From: Polaribacter sp.
GTDB taxonomy: Bacteria; Bacteroidota; Bacteroidia; Flavobacteriales; Flavobacteriaceae
Assembly (NCBI GenBank): GCA_028336245.1
Contig: JAOKTT010000001.1
Coordinates: 85,460-149,459, forward strand
Length of the DNA: 64,000 nucleotides
Direction: 5' to 3'
In this document: in pieces, positions 10,144 to 20,566 of the stretch
Numbering within the stretch: position 1 is the stretch's first letter
Layout of the letters: every line of letters begins with the position of its first letter
Translations under genes and position numbers: made by a program
The notes under the pieces: generated by a model
Databases searched by the model: none
What the model was told of the DNA's origin: nothing
Seen by the model: only the letters and a program-made list of their open reading frames with translations

Positions 10144-11684
10144 TCAAATTGCAATCTACTGGTGTTTTTGTAAGCATCTCCTACAATATTCTTAAAATCG
10201 GCCATCATTTCTTTACTTTTTCCTGGCAGCTTGCTTGCTAAATTATTCTGCTGCGATGGGTCTTCTTTTAAATTATAAAGCTGAATATCTTCGCTATTTC
10301 CTGTCTCAATGCCTTTCGTTAAAAACATTTTCGGTCCTTCGTAAGGAGGTATTAATACCCAATCTCCTTGGCGGTAGGCTGTTCTAGAAGTTGCTTCTAA
10401 AATTAAGTCAGTCCTGCCTTCCTTAACTTTACCTAGCAATAAATCCATGTGGTTTTCACTATCTAAATTTGTAATTATTGAATCTGTTAAGGCAGACAGA
10501 GAAGACAACCAGTCAACTTGAGAAATAATCGCATCCGATACACCAGGTTTAATACTTCCTTTCCAATAGGTAATAAATGGTACTCGCGTTCCGGCTTCAT
10601 ACAAGCTGTATTTACCGCCTCTTAGATTCCCTGTTGGCGAATGGCTTCCCAGCTTAGCAATTGCATCATCTTCATATCCGTCGTCTAATACAGGGCCGTT
10701 ATCACTAGATAAGAAAATAAGGGTGTTTTCTAGTAGCCCTTGCTTTTCAAGGGTTTTTATGAGCGCTCCAATACACCAATCTGCTTCTGCAATAACATCG
10801 CCTCTTGGGCCCATACCCGTTGCGCCCACAAAACGCGGATGTGGTGTTCTTGGTACATGCGGTTGCTGCAAGCCATAATACAAAAAGAAAGGTTGTTGCT
10901 TATTACTGTTTCGAACATAGGCTTGTACCTCCTCTAAAAATACATCAGCCATGTCTTCATCCACCCAGCGCGCGGCCTGCCCGCCTTTCATATGTCCAAT
11001 TCGAGGAACCCCATTTACAATGGTTCTGTTGTGTTGGGAATCCCCTTTCATTTTTAATAAATGGGGTGCGTCCTCCCCTGTAGGTTCTCCAGGAAAGTTA
11101 TTTTTATAATCAATTGCTATAGGATCGTTGGGATTGTGATTGTACACATTTCCATTTTGAATATATACGGTTGGAACCCTGTCTTGTGTTGCAGCCATAA
11201 TAAAACTATAATCAAATCCAACCTCATTAGGACCAGGCGTGATGTGTGTATTCCAGTCAACATTTCCAGTTCCAAGGCCTAAATGCCACTTGCCAATAAC
11301 CGCTGTTTGGTATCCATTATGACGCAACATTTTAGGAATCGTCATTTGTGTGGTATCGATTAACAAAGGCGCTGTACCAGGAAGTATTTTCGCATTTCTA
11401 TTGCGCCATGGATATTGACCTGTTAGTAAGGCATACCTACTTGGAGTGCAGGTAGCCGAAGTAGCATATCCATTGGTAAATTTAAGACCATTGTTTGCCA
11501 AAAAATCAATGTTGGGGGTAGTTAACTCGGTAGCTCCGTAAGAACTCACATCTCCATAACCCAGATCATCAAGATATATAAAAATTATATTAGGCTTCTG
11601 TTTGGTGTTTAGTACCGTTTTATTTTCAATATGTTTACAAGAACTAAACAGTAAAAAAGCAATAATTGCTATGAAGTTTTTCAT
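10140..11684 (-). CDS. Sulfatase (S1-type, formylglycine-dependent), lipoprotein-like signal
   Basis: 'YLDDLGYGDVSSYG', 'CTPSRYALLTGQ' (C-x-P-S-R), 'GKWHLG', 'SSDNGP'. Confidence 0.93.
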   Translation of the reverse strand: MKNFIAIIAFLLFSSCKHIENKTVLNTKQKPNIIFIYLDDLGYGDVSSYGATELTTPNIDFLANNGLKFTNGYATSATCTPSRYALLTGQYPWRNRNAKILPGTAPLLIDTTQMTIPKMLRHNGYQTAVIGKWHLGLGTGNVDWNTHITPGPNEVGFDYSFIMAATQDRVPTVYIQNGNVYNHNPNDPIAIDYKNNFPGEPTGEDAPHLLKMKGDSQHNRTIVNGVPRIGHMKGGQAARWVDEDMADVFLEEVQAYVRNSNKQQPFFLYYGLQQPHVPRTPHPRFVGATGMGPRGDVIAEADWCIGALIKTLEKQGLLENTLIFLSSDNGPVLDDGYEDDAIAKLGSHSPTGNLRGGKYSLYEAGTRVPFITYWKGSIKPGVSDAIISQVDWLSSLSALTDSIITNLDSENHMDLLLGKVKEGRTDLILEATSRTAYRQGDWVLIPPYEGPKMFLTKGIETGNSEDIQLYNLKEDPSQQNNLASKLPGKSKEMMADFKNIVGDAYKNTSRLQFD

Positions 11685-11858
11685 TTAAAATACTAATTTA
11701 AATTTATTTTTGATATTTCAACTTCGATATCATAAATAGTAATATCTATCAATATTACACAAAATTCAAGTCCTCATCTGTCTATAATGTACAATTATGT
11801 AACACATATTTACTTTTTACTGAACTTTAAGATGTTATGTTGATTTAATTGAAAATAT

Positions 11859-12881
11859 TTAATGTATCAAATTTTTCAATCTATCAACAGCTTGTTCTGC
11901 AGTAATATCTCGTTGTGGCGAACCAAACATTTCGTAGCCTACCATAAACTTCTTTACGGATGCACTTCTTAATAATGGTGGATAAAAACTCATGTGCCAA
12001 TGCCAGTGTTCATTTGGTTCTCCGTTGGTTGGTGATTGATGAATTCCACTAGAATACGGAAAAGAACATTCAAAAAGTTTGTCGTATGCTTTTGTTATTT
12101 TAGAAATTGCATCTGCAAAAGCGAGACGCTCTATATTAGAAATCTCAGTAATATTTTTATACTTCACCTTGGGAACAATCATCGATTCAAAAGGCCAAAT
12201 TGCCCAAAATGGTGTGAGCACAACAAAGTGTTCATTTTGATAAATTATACGCTCGTTAACTTCAAGTTCTTGTTTTAAATAATCCCCTAATAGACTACTT
12301 TTATTTTTAGTATAATACGTTTTTTGTTTTTGGTCTTTTTTATCAACTTCATTGGGTAAGGTTGATTGGCTCCAAATTTGCCCATGTGGATGCGGATTAC
12401 TGCAGCCCATAACGGCACCTTTATTTTCAAAAATCTGAACATAATTAATCATCTCATTTGAAGCTAATTCTTTATACTCTTGCTGCCAAGTCTTAACTAC
12501 TTTGTCAATATCTTGCACTTCCATATCTGCCAAACTTTTTGAGTGGTCTGAACTAAAACAAATCACTTTACAAATACCTTGTTCACTTTCGGCTTTACAT
12601 AAACCTTCAGTTATCGAAAATTTTGGAGAAGTAGTCTGTAAAGCCGCAAAATCATTAGTAAAGACAAAAACATCTTTATAATCGGGGTTTATCTCTCCAT
12701 TAATTCTAGTATTTCCAGCGCATAAATAACAGTTTGGGTCATGTGCAGGACGTTGTCCATTAGAAACAGCTTCGTTCTGTCCTTGCCATGGTCTTTTTGC
12801 TCTGTGAGGTGATACTAAAACCCACTCCCCTGTCAAAATATTAAAACGTTTATGCGAATAATTTTGTAAATTTGTATTCAT
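11859..12881 (-). CDS. galT: Galactose-1-phosphate uridylyltransferase
   Basis: 'RFNILTGEWVLVSPHRAKRPWQG', 'CYLCAGN', 'GCSNPHPHGQIWSQ' (HPHGQ active site), 'HWHWHMSFYPPLLRS'. Confidence 0.96.
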   Translation of the reverse strand: MNTNLQNYSHKRFNILTGEWVLVSPHRAKRPWQGQNEAVSNGQRPAHDPNCYLCAGNTRINGEINPDYKDVFVFTNDFAALQTTSPKFSITEGLCKAESEQGICKVICFSSDHSKSLADMEVQDIDKVVKTWQQEYKELASNEMINYVQIFENKGAVMGCSNPHPHGQIWSQSTLPNEVDKKDQKQKTYYTKNKSSLLGDYLKQELEVNERIIYQNEHFVVLTPFWAIWPFESMIVPKVKYKNITEISNIERLAFADAISKITKAYDKLFECSFPYSSGIHQSPTNGEPNEHWHWHMSFYPPLLRSASVKKFMVGYEMFGSPQRDITAEQAVDRLKNLIH

Positions 12882-12895
12882 TGTTTTTACTACTA

Positions 12896-14044
12896 TTATG
12901 GAACGATCCGTGTTCCTTTTGATAATTTTACTTTAAAGACAGCGCATGATTTTCCAAATTTTTTCTGAAAACTATCTAATACCTCTTTTTCAAATCTTTT
13001 AAAATCTCTTTTTAAAATTAAGTTAATTGTGCAGCCCCCAAAGCCACCGCCCATCATGCGTGCTCCAAGAATATTTGAGTTCTCTTTTGCGCTATCAACT
13101 AAAAAATCTAACTCTTCACAACTTACTTTATACTTAGTACTCAAACCTTCATGCGATTGATAGAGCAATTTTCCTAATGTATTAATATCATTTTCTTGTA
13201 TCGCTTCCGAAAATAATTTTACACGTTTATTTTCCTGAATTACATATAATGCTTTTTGAAATTCTTCTTCTGTAATTTCTTCTTTGATTTTGTCTAAATC
13301 TTCTTTAGACGCATCTCTTAAAGCATCAATCTGCAAAAGCCTTGAAACTTTTTCACACACTTCTCGTCTTTCATTATAGGCACTTTCGGATAAATCATGC
13401 TTTACATTGCTATTAATCAGCATTAATTTATACTCCTTAAAATCTATTTTATAAGGTTGAGATTCAACCGTTCTACAATCTAAAAGTAAAGCACTTTTTT
13501 TAACTCCAAACATACTCGCATACTGATCCATAATGCCACATTTTACCCCTGCGTAATTATGCTCAGCTTTTTGAGAGATTAAAATCATTTCATTTTTAGT
13601 TAAGCCTAGTTCAAACAATTTATTTAGTGCAAATGCAAAACTATTCTCTAAAGCTGCAGATGATGACAAACCTGCACCTACTGGAATGTTGCCAGCAAAG
13701 ACACTATTAAAGTTACCAACTTCTTTGCCAAGCTTTTGTAATTCTGCAACAACACCTAAAACATAATTTCTCCAACCACCATCTTCTAAGGGTTTGGGAT
13801 TTTCTATATTAAATTCGCAAAGTTCTTCATTATTTAAGGCATACGCTTTACTTACACTTAATTCACTCTTGCTTATGGCAAGCACAATACCTTTATTAAT
13901 AGCTGCAGGAAATGCGAAACCATCATTATAATCGGTGTGTTCTCCTATAAGGTTGATTCTACCTGGTGAAAACACCATAAGAGGTTTGGTTTTAAATTGT
14001 TCTTTAAAACTACCCTTAACTTCTTTAACTAATTTTTTACTCAT
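12896..14044 (-). CDS. galK: Galactokinase (start re-called at MSKKLVKEVKG; the ORF-track start runs into the upstream gene)
   Basis: 'SPGRINLIGEHTDYNDGFAFPAAI' signature, 'GAGLSSSAAL', 'GARMMGGGFGGCTI'. Confidence 0.96.
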   Translation of the reverse strand: MSKKLVKEVKGSFKEQFKTKPLMVFSPGRINLIGEHTDYNDGFAFPAAINKGIVLAISKSELSVSKAYALNNEELCEFNIENPKPLEDGGWRNYVLGVVAELQKLGKEVGNFNSVFAGNIPVGAGLSSSAALENSFAFALNKLFELGLTKNEMILISQKAEHNYAGVKCGIMDQYASMFGVKKSALLLDCRTVESQPYKIDFKEYKLMLINSNVKHDLSESAYNERREVCEKVSRLLQIDALRDASKEDLDKIKEEITEEEFQKALYVIQENKRVKLFSEAIQENDINTLGKLLYQSHEGLSTKYKVSCEELDFLVDSAKENSNILGARMMGGGFGGCTINLILKRDFKRFEKEVLDSFQKKFGKSCAVFKVKLSKGTRIVP

Positions 14045-14049
14045 AAGAA

Positions 14050-15696
14050 TTAAGCAAAATAAATATAGACACCTATTACAATTACACAGATAACAATACC
14101 CGTTTGTTTTGTGTACTTCCATGGTGTAATGTCTACTTGTTTTGTATACTCTTGCACAAAATCTTCTTCTCTTGGTTTTAGCTTTCCGATACCTAACATG
14201 ATGCTAACATTTAATGCAAATAAAATTGCCATCACATCTAAAAAGTGCGGATACGCTTGTGCTTCTATAAGTGCTAGAGCAGCGCCGTCAGTAATCCTTG
14301 CAGCTGCTGCATTTTCGAGTGCTTTATGAATAAAATATGGCTGAAGAATAAACTGACTGAGAATGTATAATAAACAACCAGAAAATAATCCAACTTTAGC
14401 TGCAATGGCAGGCACACGTTTTGTTAAATAGCCTACAACTATAATGGTTAAAATAGGAATGCTGTAAATACCGTTAATCTCTTGAAGATATGCAAACAAA
14501 CTGCCTGCGTTGGCAATAAGTGGTGCAATAAACATAGAAGCAATGGCTAAAATAACACCAAATGTTTTTCCGTATTTTACCACTGTTTTTTCAGCTGCAT
14601 TTTTATTAATATGTTGTTTGTAAATATCAATTCCGAATAAGGTTACAGAACTATTTAAAACACTGTTAAATGAGCTTAAAATAGCTCCAAATAATACTGC
14701 TGCAAAAAAACCAACCCAAGCACTAGGTAATACTTTTTTTACCAACATTGGATACGCACTATCTGCACTCTCTAAATTTCCTTGAAATAGGTGAAAGGCA
14801 ATTATACCAGGTAAAACAACAATTATTGGCCCGAGTATTTTTATAAAAGAAGCCAGTAATAATCCTTTTTGTCCTTCCTTTAAATCCTTTGCACCAAGTG
14901 CTCTTTGGATAATCTGTTGATTCGTTCCCCAATAAAATAGCTGTACTAACATCATTCCTGTAAAAATGGTATAAAATGGAACAGGGTCTGTTGCACTACC
15001 CATCGATTTAAATTTATCTGGGTTTTCAGTAGTTAAGGTGGATAGGCCATCTAAAATGCTTCCATCACCAATCATCATTAGGCCAAATATTGGAATTAAA
15101 ATCCCTCCTATCAATAAGCCAATAGCATTAATAGAATCTGAAACAGCAACGGCTTTTAAGCCTCCGAAAACGGCGTAGACAGAGCCGATAATTCCAATTC
15201 CCCAAACACAAATCCAAATAGATTGCGTATGTGTAACACCTAATAATTCGGGTATATCAAACATTCCGCTAATGGCTAAAGATCCTGAGTATAAAATTAC
15301 TGGAAGTAACACTACAACATAACCAGAAAGAAATAAAATTGAGGTTAGTGTTTTTGTAGTAACATCGAATCGTTTTGCTAAAAACCCGGGAACTGTTGTT
15401 AAACCACCTTTTAAGTAACGTGGTAGTAAAAACATTGCTGTAACCACCATTGCTACAGCTGCTAGGGTTTCCCATACCATTACAGATAGACCACTTTGAT
15501 ATGCAGAACCGTTTAACCCAACTATTTGTTCTGTAGACAAATTAGTTAATAATAAGGAGCCTGCTATAACACCCGCAGTTAAACTGCGACCGCCAAGAAA
15601 GTAACCATCTGATGAGGACTCTTTAGTACCTCTCGTTTTTAAATAGGATATGATAGCCACAAAAGCTGTAAATCCAATAAATGTTAAGAATTGCAT
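14050..15696 (-). CDS. Sodium:solute symporter (SSS family), probable galactose transporter
   Basis: Multi-TM, 'GRSLTAGVIAGSLLLTNLSTEQIVGLNG', 'FYWGTNQQIIQRALGAKDLKEGQKG'. Placed in the gal operon. Confidence 0.9.
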   Translation of the reverse strand: MQFLTFIGFTAFVAIISYLKTRGTKESSSDGYFLGGRSLTAGVIAGSLLLTNLSTEQIVGLNGSAYQSGLSVMVWETLAAVAMVVTAMFLLPRYLKGGLTTVPGFLAKRFDVTTKTLTSILFLSGYVVVLLPVILYSGSLAISGMFDIPELLGVTHTQSIWICVWGIGIIGSVYAVFGGLKAVAVSDSINAIGLLIGGILIPIFGLMMIGDGSILDGLSTLTTENPDKFKSMGSATDPVPFYTIFTGMMLVQLFYWGTNQQIIQRALGAKDLKEGQKGLLLASFIKILGPIIVVLPGIIAFHLFQGNLESADSAYPMLVKKVLPSAWVGFFAAVLFGAILSSFNSVLNSSVTLFGIDIYKQHINKNAAEKTVVKYGKTFGVILAIASMFIAPLIANAGSLFAYLQEINGIYSIPILTIIVVGYLTKRVPAIAAKVGLFSGCLLYILSQFILQPYFIHKALENAAAARITDGAALALIEAQAYPHFLDVMAILFALNVSIMLGIGKLKPREEDFVQEYTKQVDITPWKYTKQTGIVICVIVIGVYIYFA

Positions 15697-15721
15697 AGTT
15701 GATTGTTTAGTTTATTAGTTT

Positions 15722-16627
15722 TTATTTTAGTGTTAAAGTTTCAATAGACACACACCATTTTACATCGTATGTTTCATTTGGTTGCAGCGTTTGCAACCCT
15801 ATTTCATTATTAAAATTATCTGCCGCACCGGTCATAGGCTCAATTGCAATAATATTTTGATCGTCTGGTGTGTAGAGTTGCAAAAAAAAATATTTTGAGT
15901 TAGAACTTATATTCAAATTATACTCTGGTGTTGAGAACTTAATTTCATTTGTTGTTAGTAGATAACCAGTGTCTAATTTTACGTCTTTTAGCTGAAAAGG
16001 CATTTCGACATCTAATGCTGTGGTGCCTGAAATAATTTGTTGAGCATCATAGACGTATTTTGTATCACTTTTAAAATTTAGAGCACTATTATCAAAATTT
16101 TTACTGTAAAAATAAGGATGCCAACCTATGTTAAAAGGAAAGCTGCTCTTATCATTGTTTACCGCTTTAATTGATAAAATAATTCCGTTTTTATCCAGTC
16201 TATACGTTAATTCTATATTGAATTTAAAAGGAAACCCCTCCGTCTTCCCGTCATCTTTATAGAGCAAAGTTAAGGAAGCATACTCTTGAGTAGCCACGCT
16301 ATCTATGACCTCAAATGGTTTGTTATAAACGAATCCGTGTAACGCATTGTTTTTATCAATTTCGTTGCATTGTAGTTTGTATTTTAAATTATTAAAAGTG
16401 TATTCACCATCCTTAATTCTGTTGGCAAATGGAAACAAAATAGAAGACGCAAAGGTGTCTTTATAAGAAGTGCTGTTAGAATCTGCAAGAATCTGAATAT
16501 TTTTAAATACAAAATCACTTAATCTTCCGCCTTGATGTATACATATTTGAGCTTTAGATTGACCGTCGGGACTCTCTAATTCTATATAATTTAATTCTGC
16601 TGCGACTATTTCTGTTATTTTATACAA
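15722..16627 (-). CDS. galM: Aldose 1-epimerase family protein
   Basis: 'LFPFANRIKDGEYTFN', 'LHGFVYNKPFEV', 'FNIGWHPYF'. Placed in the gal operon. Confidence 0.88.
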   Translation of the reverse strand: MYKITEIVAAELNYIELESPDGQSKAQICIHQGGRLSDFVFKNIQILADSNSTSYKDTFASSILFPFANRIKDGEYTFNNLKYKLQCNEIDKNNALHGFVYNKPFEVIDSVATQEYASLTLLYKDDGKTEGFPFKFNIELTYRLDKNGIILSIKAVNNDKSSFPFNIGWHPYFYSKNFDNSALNFKSDTKYVYDAQQIISGTTALDVEMPFQLKDVKLDTGYLLTTNEIKFSTPEYNLNISSNSKYFFLQLYTPDDQNIIAIEPMTGAADNFNNEIGLQTLQPNETYDVKWCVSIETLTLK

Positions 16628-16631
16628 ACTG

Positions 16632-17648
16632 TTATAATGATTTTCTAATAATTAAATGGTTTGGGTTTTCTACTTGCGCAAATTCTCTATTCAAAATCAT
16701 TTGTGCCAATCGTTCTCCCATATGGGTAAAATCTGTTGATATTGTTGTAATTCCTCCTTCAACCACCTCCTTTAAAAGCGTATCATTATAAGAAATAATA
16801 CCAATGTCTTGTGCCAGTTTAAAGTCCTGTTCTTTTGTGCGCTTAATAATTCGGATTAAATTTTTATCCTCTAAAAGTATATATAATTCTCCTTTTGAAA
16901 GCGTTCTATTACTTAGCGTTTCAATAACCTCATTTTGAATGGCATAATCGGTACAAAACAAATTAAAACCCTCTAAAATTCCTTGTGGCTGATGTTCCCT
17001 GTCGTAGAGAAGAATCGCTTTTTTATATTTTTTTATACCTTCAAGTCCGGCTACTAAACCTTGATATATATCCTTCTTAAAGTTCTGGTAAATAGAAGGG
17101 TACTCCAATAGTTCTGATTGTATTTGGTCTAAAATATATACTTTATCATTTGGTAATCTTTTGATAACCGTTTCAACCCCTTTGAGGTTGGCAGGCATAA
17201 TGACATAGCAACTATAGTCTCCTACATTGTCATTTATTAATTTATTAAAGACCTCTAGATTAAAATGATGGAAAAACACATCTACTTGCACATCAGCACC
17301 CAAACCAACTAAAAAAGAGTTATATAAGTCTTCTTTAAAAGAATTAAACTCATCAAATAATAAAAATATTTTCTGATTTAGTTCAACATTCTCACTCGTA
17401 ATATAGTAGCCTTTACCCACAATAGATTGAATAATTCCGCGCGTTTTTAGTTCATTAAATGCCGTAAGTACGGTATCTCTAGAAAGAGAATGTTGGTCTT
17501 TTATCCGGTTTAAAGACGGCAACTTATCGCCTTTTTTAAGCACTCCGTTAAGGATAGCATCTTCAATTGAAGCTATAATTTGTTTGTACTTCGGCTTACC
17601 ATAATTTTCTTTAATTTTTACGATTTCCATCTTGCAAAGATAGAACAA
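16632..17648 (-). CDS. GntR-family transcriptional regulator with LacI-type substrate-binding domain
   Basis: N-terminal wHTH 'KYKQIIASIEDAILNGVLKKGDKLPSLNRIKDQHSLSRDTVLTAFNELKTRGII'; C-terminal periplasmic-binding-like domain. Last gene of the gal cluster. Confidence 0.9.
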   Translation of the reverse strand: MFYLCKMEIVKIKENYGKPKYKQIIASIEDAILNGVLKKGDKLPSLNRIKDQHSLSRDTVLTAFNELKTRGIIQSIVGKGYYITSENVELNQKIFLLFDEFNSFKEDLYNSFLVGLGADVQVDVFFHHFNLEVFNKLINDNVGDYSCYVIMPANLKGVETVIKRLPNDKVYILDQIQSELLEYPSIYQNFKKDIYQGLVAGLEGIKKYKKAILLYDREHQPQGILEGFNLFCTDYAIQNEVIETLSNRTLSKGELYILLEDKNLIRIIKRTKEQDFKLAQDIGIISYNDTLLKEVVEGGITTISTDFTHMGERLAQMILNREFAQVENPNHLIIRKSL

Positions 17649-17665
17649 AATTTTAATAAATAAAA

Positions 17666-17679
17666 CTAGTAGGTACTAG
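17666..17679. promoter_or_regulatory. Candidate operator palindrome upstream of the GntR gene
   Basis: CTAGTA-GG-TACTAG, perfect 6-bp inverted repeat 18 bp upstream of the GntR start codon. Confidence 0.4.
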
Positions 17680-17709
17680 ATGGTTTTTAAAACCATTTTA
17701 TTTACTTAT

Positions 17710-18165
17710 TCTATCTTTTGCCGAACCAATTAAAAACCTTAAAACTGTCTTGAAAAACGGAATTAACTTGATGACTATTACTACTCTTGTTGTTCTCTGA
17801 AGCATCCCTAAAATAACAAAATAAATTTAGAATAGGGTTCTAACCAAGGCAACTAAATGTTGACTCTTACATTTATACCCATCCAAAACACTCCGTTTTT
17901 ATCATTAAATAAGTAATCGTATTACTAGAAATAGCTCCATCACTTAGTTTTGTGGTTCTTATTTCAGCACGGGTCAATAAAGAACATACCGTATCAATCC
18001 ATTGAGAGTTGCGTGCCACAAAAAGCACTATCTATTTTGTTCAATAGAATGGACAGTATTTTGATTAAAACCTTCTTTACTAGAAATTATTTCAAAACTT
18101 TAAGCACAAGCTTACTGCGAAAATAATGAAATTAAAAAACTAATAAATAATATAATTCTGTGCAT
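17710..18165 (-). pseudogene. Degenerate N-terminal fragment of a hybrid two-component system (HTCS) sensor
   Basis: Reverse strand, several frames: 'MHRIILFISFLISLFSQ*...SFEIISSKEGFNQNTVHSIEQNR*CFLWHATLNGLIRY', 'TTKLSDGAISSNTITYL...', 'VNSVFQDSFKVFNWFGKR'. These are typical HTCS beta-propeller repeat motifs interrupted by stops and frameshifts. Confidence 0.72.
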
Positions 18166-18269
18166 CTGCTTTTATATTTACTCCCAAAATAATCCTATTT
18201 TTTAGAAATTTGTAATACTTTTTTTGCATTTTTTAATACTATTTTATTTTATTTGCTAAATTAGCATCA

Positions 18270-19157
18270 ATGAAACTACACTTATTAGATAGAAGTAACA
18301 GCAATTCAGGAATTTCTGTAAAAAAAAACAACTACCCTAGTTTTTTGAAACTATGGCATTATCACCCAGAATTAGAGTTAGTAGCAATCTTAAAGAGTAC
18401 AGGAACCTGTTTTATTGGAGATAGTATAAAAAAATTTCAGCCAAAAGACGTTGTTTTAATTGGTAAAAACCTGCCACATATGTGGTTAAATGATCCTTTG
18501 TATTTTGAAGAGAATAGCACACTAAAAGCAGCAGCAATTTCTATACATTTCAAAGACCTATTTTTAGGAAACACTTTTTTTAATTTACCAGAAATGAATT
18601 CAATTTTACAGCTTTTTAAAAAAGCTGAGCAAGGCATTCAATTTAAAAACGTCTCTAAAAAATTAAGACAGTCTATTAAAAAACTTCATACAGCATCAGA
18701 TTTTAATAAAACATATCATTTTATAGCGATACTATATGAGCTCTCAATACATAGTGATTATAAGGTATTGGCAAGTCCTGGTTATGTAAACGCATTACAA
18801 CAAGAAGATTCAGCATTAACAAATCAAGTAATTGCCTATATTTTTAAGAATTTCAACAAAGAGATTAACCTTAAAAAAGTTGCTGAAATATCAAAAATGA
18901 ATGCATCTGCATTTAGTAGATCCTTTAAGCGTGTTCATCGTAAAACATTTTCAAAATACGTAAATGAAATAAGAATTGGATATGCTTGCAAGTTACTAAT
19001 AGAAAATGACTTAAATATTTCAGCAATTGCCTACGAAACAGGATTTAACAATTTATCAAATTTTAATAGACAATTTAAAATGATAAAGAAAATATCACCT
19101 TCTGCCTATATTAAAAAACATATTAATTATACAAATGTTACTAATCACTCAGGTTAA
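18270..19157 (+). CDS. AraC-family transcriptional regulator
   Basis: N-terminal cupin-like region, 'HYHPELELVAILKSTGTCFIGD'; C-terminal AraC HTH 'INLKKVAEISKMNASAFSRSFKRVHRKTFSKYVNEIRIGYACKLL...IAYETGFNNLSNFNRQFK'. Confidence 0.95.
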   Translation: MKLHLLDRSNSNSGISVKKNNYPSFLKLWHYHPELELVAILKSTGTCFIGDSIKKFQPKDVVLIGKNLPHMWLNDPLYFEENSTLKAAAISIHFKDLFLGNTFFNLPEMNSILQLFKKAEQGIQFKNVSKKLRQSIKKLHTASDFNKTYHFIAILYELSIHSDYKVLASPGYVNALQQEDSALTNQVIAYIFKNFNKEINLKKVAEISKMNASAFSRSFKRVHRKTFSKYVNEIRIGYACKLLIENDLNISAIAYETGFNNLSNFNRQFKMIKKISPSAYIKKHINYTNVTNHSG

Positions 19158-19216
19158 GTGCAAAAATAGTATTAGTTTGTGTCAAGTTTTTAGTGGACAT
19201 ACATAAAAAGACGTAT

Positions 19217-19224
19217 TACTTTTG
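19217..19224 (+). promoter_or_regulatory. Candidate Bacteroidota -7 element (TANNTTTG) for the fucose-type operon
   Basis: TACTTTTG 21 bp upstream of the ATG at 19246. No well-spaced -33 element was found. Confidence 0.35.
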
Positions 19225-19245
19225 TAACGTAACAAACGACCCACA

Positions 19246-20565
19246 ATGAAACAAGCAATTACCATTATAAATATAGTAACAAAAGACGTACGTTTCCCAA
19301 CCAGTGATTCTTTAGATGGATCAGACGCAATGAATCCAGATCCAGATTATTCTGCGGCATATGTCATTTTAGAAACAGACCATCCAGAATTTAATGGACA
19401 TGGACTAACATTTACTATTGGTCGTGGAAATGAATTATGTGTTGCCGCAATTGAATCTTTATCCCACTTAATTATTGGTAAAACGTTAGAGTCCTTTACT
19501 CAAAACATGGGTGACTTTTGGAAAATGATTACAGGAGATAGCCAATTGCGTTGGTTAGGTCCAGAAAAAGGAGTGATTCATTTGGCAACAGGTGCCGTGG
19601 TTAATGCAGTTTGGGATTTATATGCGAAAGTAGAAGGAAAACCGCTTTGGAAATTAATTGCAGGCATGTCTCCAGAAGAATTTGTAAAGTGTGTTGATTT
19701 CACATACATTACAGACGCAATTACGCCAATTGAAGCATTTAACATTCTAAAAAAGAACGAAACAACGAAGCAAGAACGCATTGATCATTTATTAGAAAAC
19801 GGTTATCCTGCTTATACTACTTCTGCCGGTTGGTTGGGTTACAGCGATGATAAAATGCGAAGACTTTGCCAAGAAGCAAAAGCGGAAGGTTTTAAGCATA
19901 TGAAAATAAAAGTTGGTTCAGATTTACAGGATGATATGCGTAGAGCGCAAATTATTCGGGAAGAAATTGGAGAAGACTTACAATTAATGATGGATGCCAA
20001 TCAAAAATGGGATGTAGATGAAGCGATTGAAAATATGGCTGCATTGAAAAAATTTAATCCCTATTGGATTGAAGAACCAACAAGCCCTGACGATATTTTA
20101 GGACACGCAAAAATTGCACGAGCCATTGCTCCAATTAAAGTTGCAACCGGCGAACATTGTCAAAATAGAGTAATGTTTAAACAATTAATTATGGCAGACG
20201 CTTTACAAATTTGTCAAATTGATAGTTGTAGAGTTGGTGGTGTAAACGAAATTATGGCTATTTTATTAATGGCTGCAAAATACAAAGTTCCTGTTTGTCC
20301 TCACGCAGGCGGCGTTGGTTTGTGCGAATATGTACAACACTTATCTATGATAGATTATATTTGTGTAAGTGCAACAACTGACAATAGAATTATAGAATAT
20401 GTAGATCATTTACACCAACATTTCTTTGAGCCTGTTGTAATTAAAAACGGTGCATATATGCCACCAAAACAACCAGGATATAGCATTACAATGAAACCTA
20501 AATCGTTAGAAACCTACAGTTTTCCGAATGGAAAAGTTTGGGCTAAAAAACTACAATTAAAATAA
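19246..20565 (+). CDS. L-fuconate dehydratase (enolase superfamily)
   Basis: 'DVRFPTSDSLDGSDAMNPDPDYSAAYVILETD', 'QLRWLGPEKGVIHLATGAVVNAVWDL', 'GYPAYTTSAGWLGYSD', 'HMKIKVGSDLQDDMRR', 'WIEEPTSPDDILGHAKIA'. Closely resembles human ENOSF1 as remembered. Confidence 0.92.
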   Translation: MKQAITIINIVTKDVRFPTSDSLDGSDAMNPDPDYSAAYVILETDHPEFNGHGLTFTIGRGNELCVAAIESLSHLIIGKTLESFTQNMGDFWKMITGDSQLRWLGPEKGVIHLATGAVVNAVWDLYAKVEGKPLWKLIAGMSPEEFVKCVDFTYITDAITPIEAFNILKKNETTKQERIDHLLENGYPAYTTSAGWLGYSDDKMRRLCQEAKAEGFKHMKIKVGSDLQDDMRRAQIIREEIGEDLQLMMDANQKWDVDEAIENMAALKKFNPYWIEEPTSPDDILGHAKIARAIAPIKVATGEHCQNRVMFKQLIMADALQICQIDSCRVGGVNEIMAILLMAAKYKVPVCPHAGGVGLCEYVQHLSMIDYICVSATTDNRIIEYVDHLHQHFFEPVVIKNGAYMPPKQPGYSITMKPKSLETYSFPNGKVWAKKLQLK

Positions 20566-20566
20566 T

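Noticed and set aside
19246-20565. Possible 3,6-anhydro-L-galactonate cycloisomerase, given the agar context.
   Set aside because: The sequence matches L-fuconate dehydratase/ENOSF1-type motifs over its whole length, and neighbours form the fucose-type pathway. No anhydro-galactose dehydrogenase was recognised nearby.
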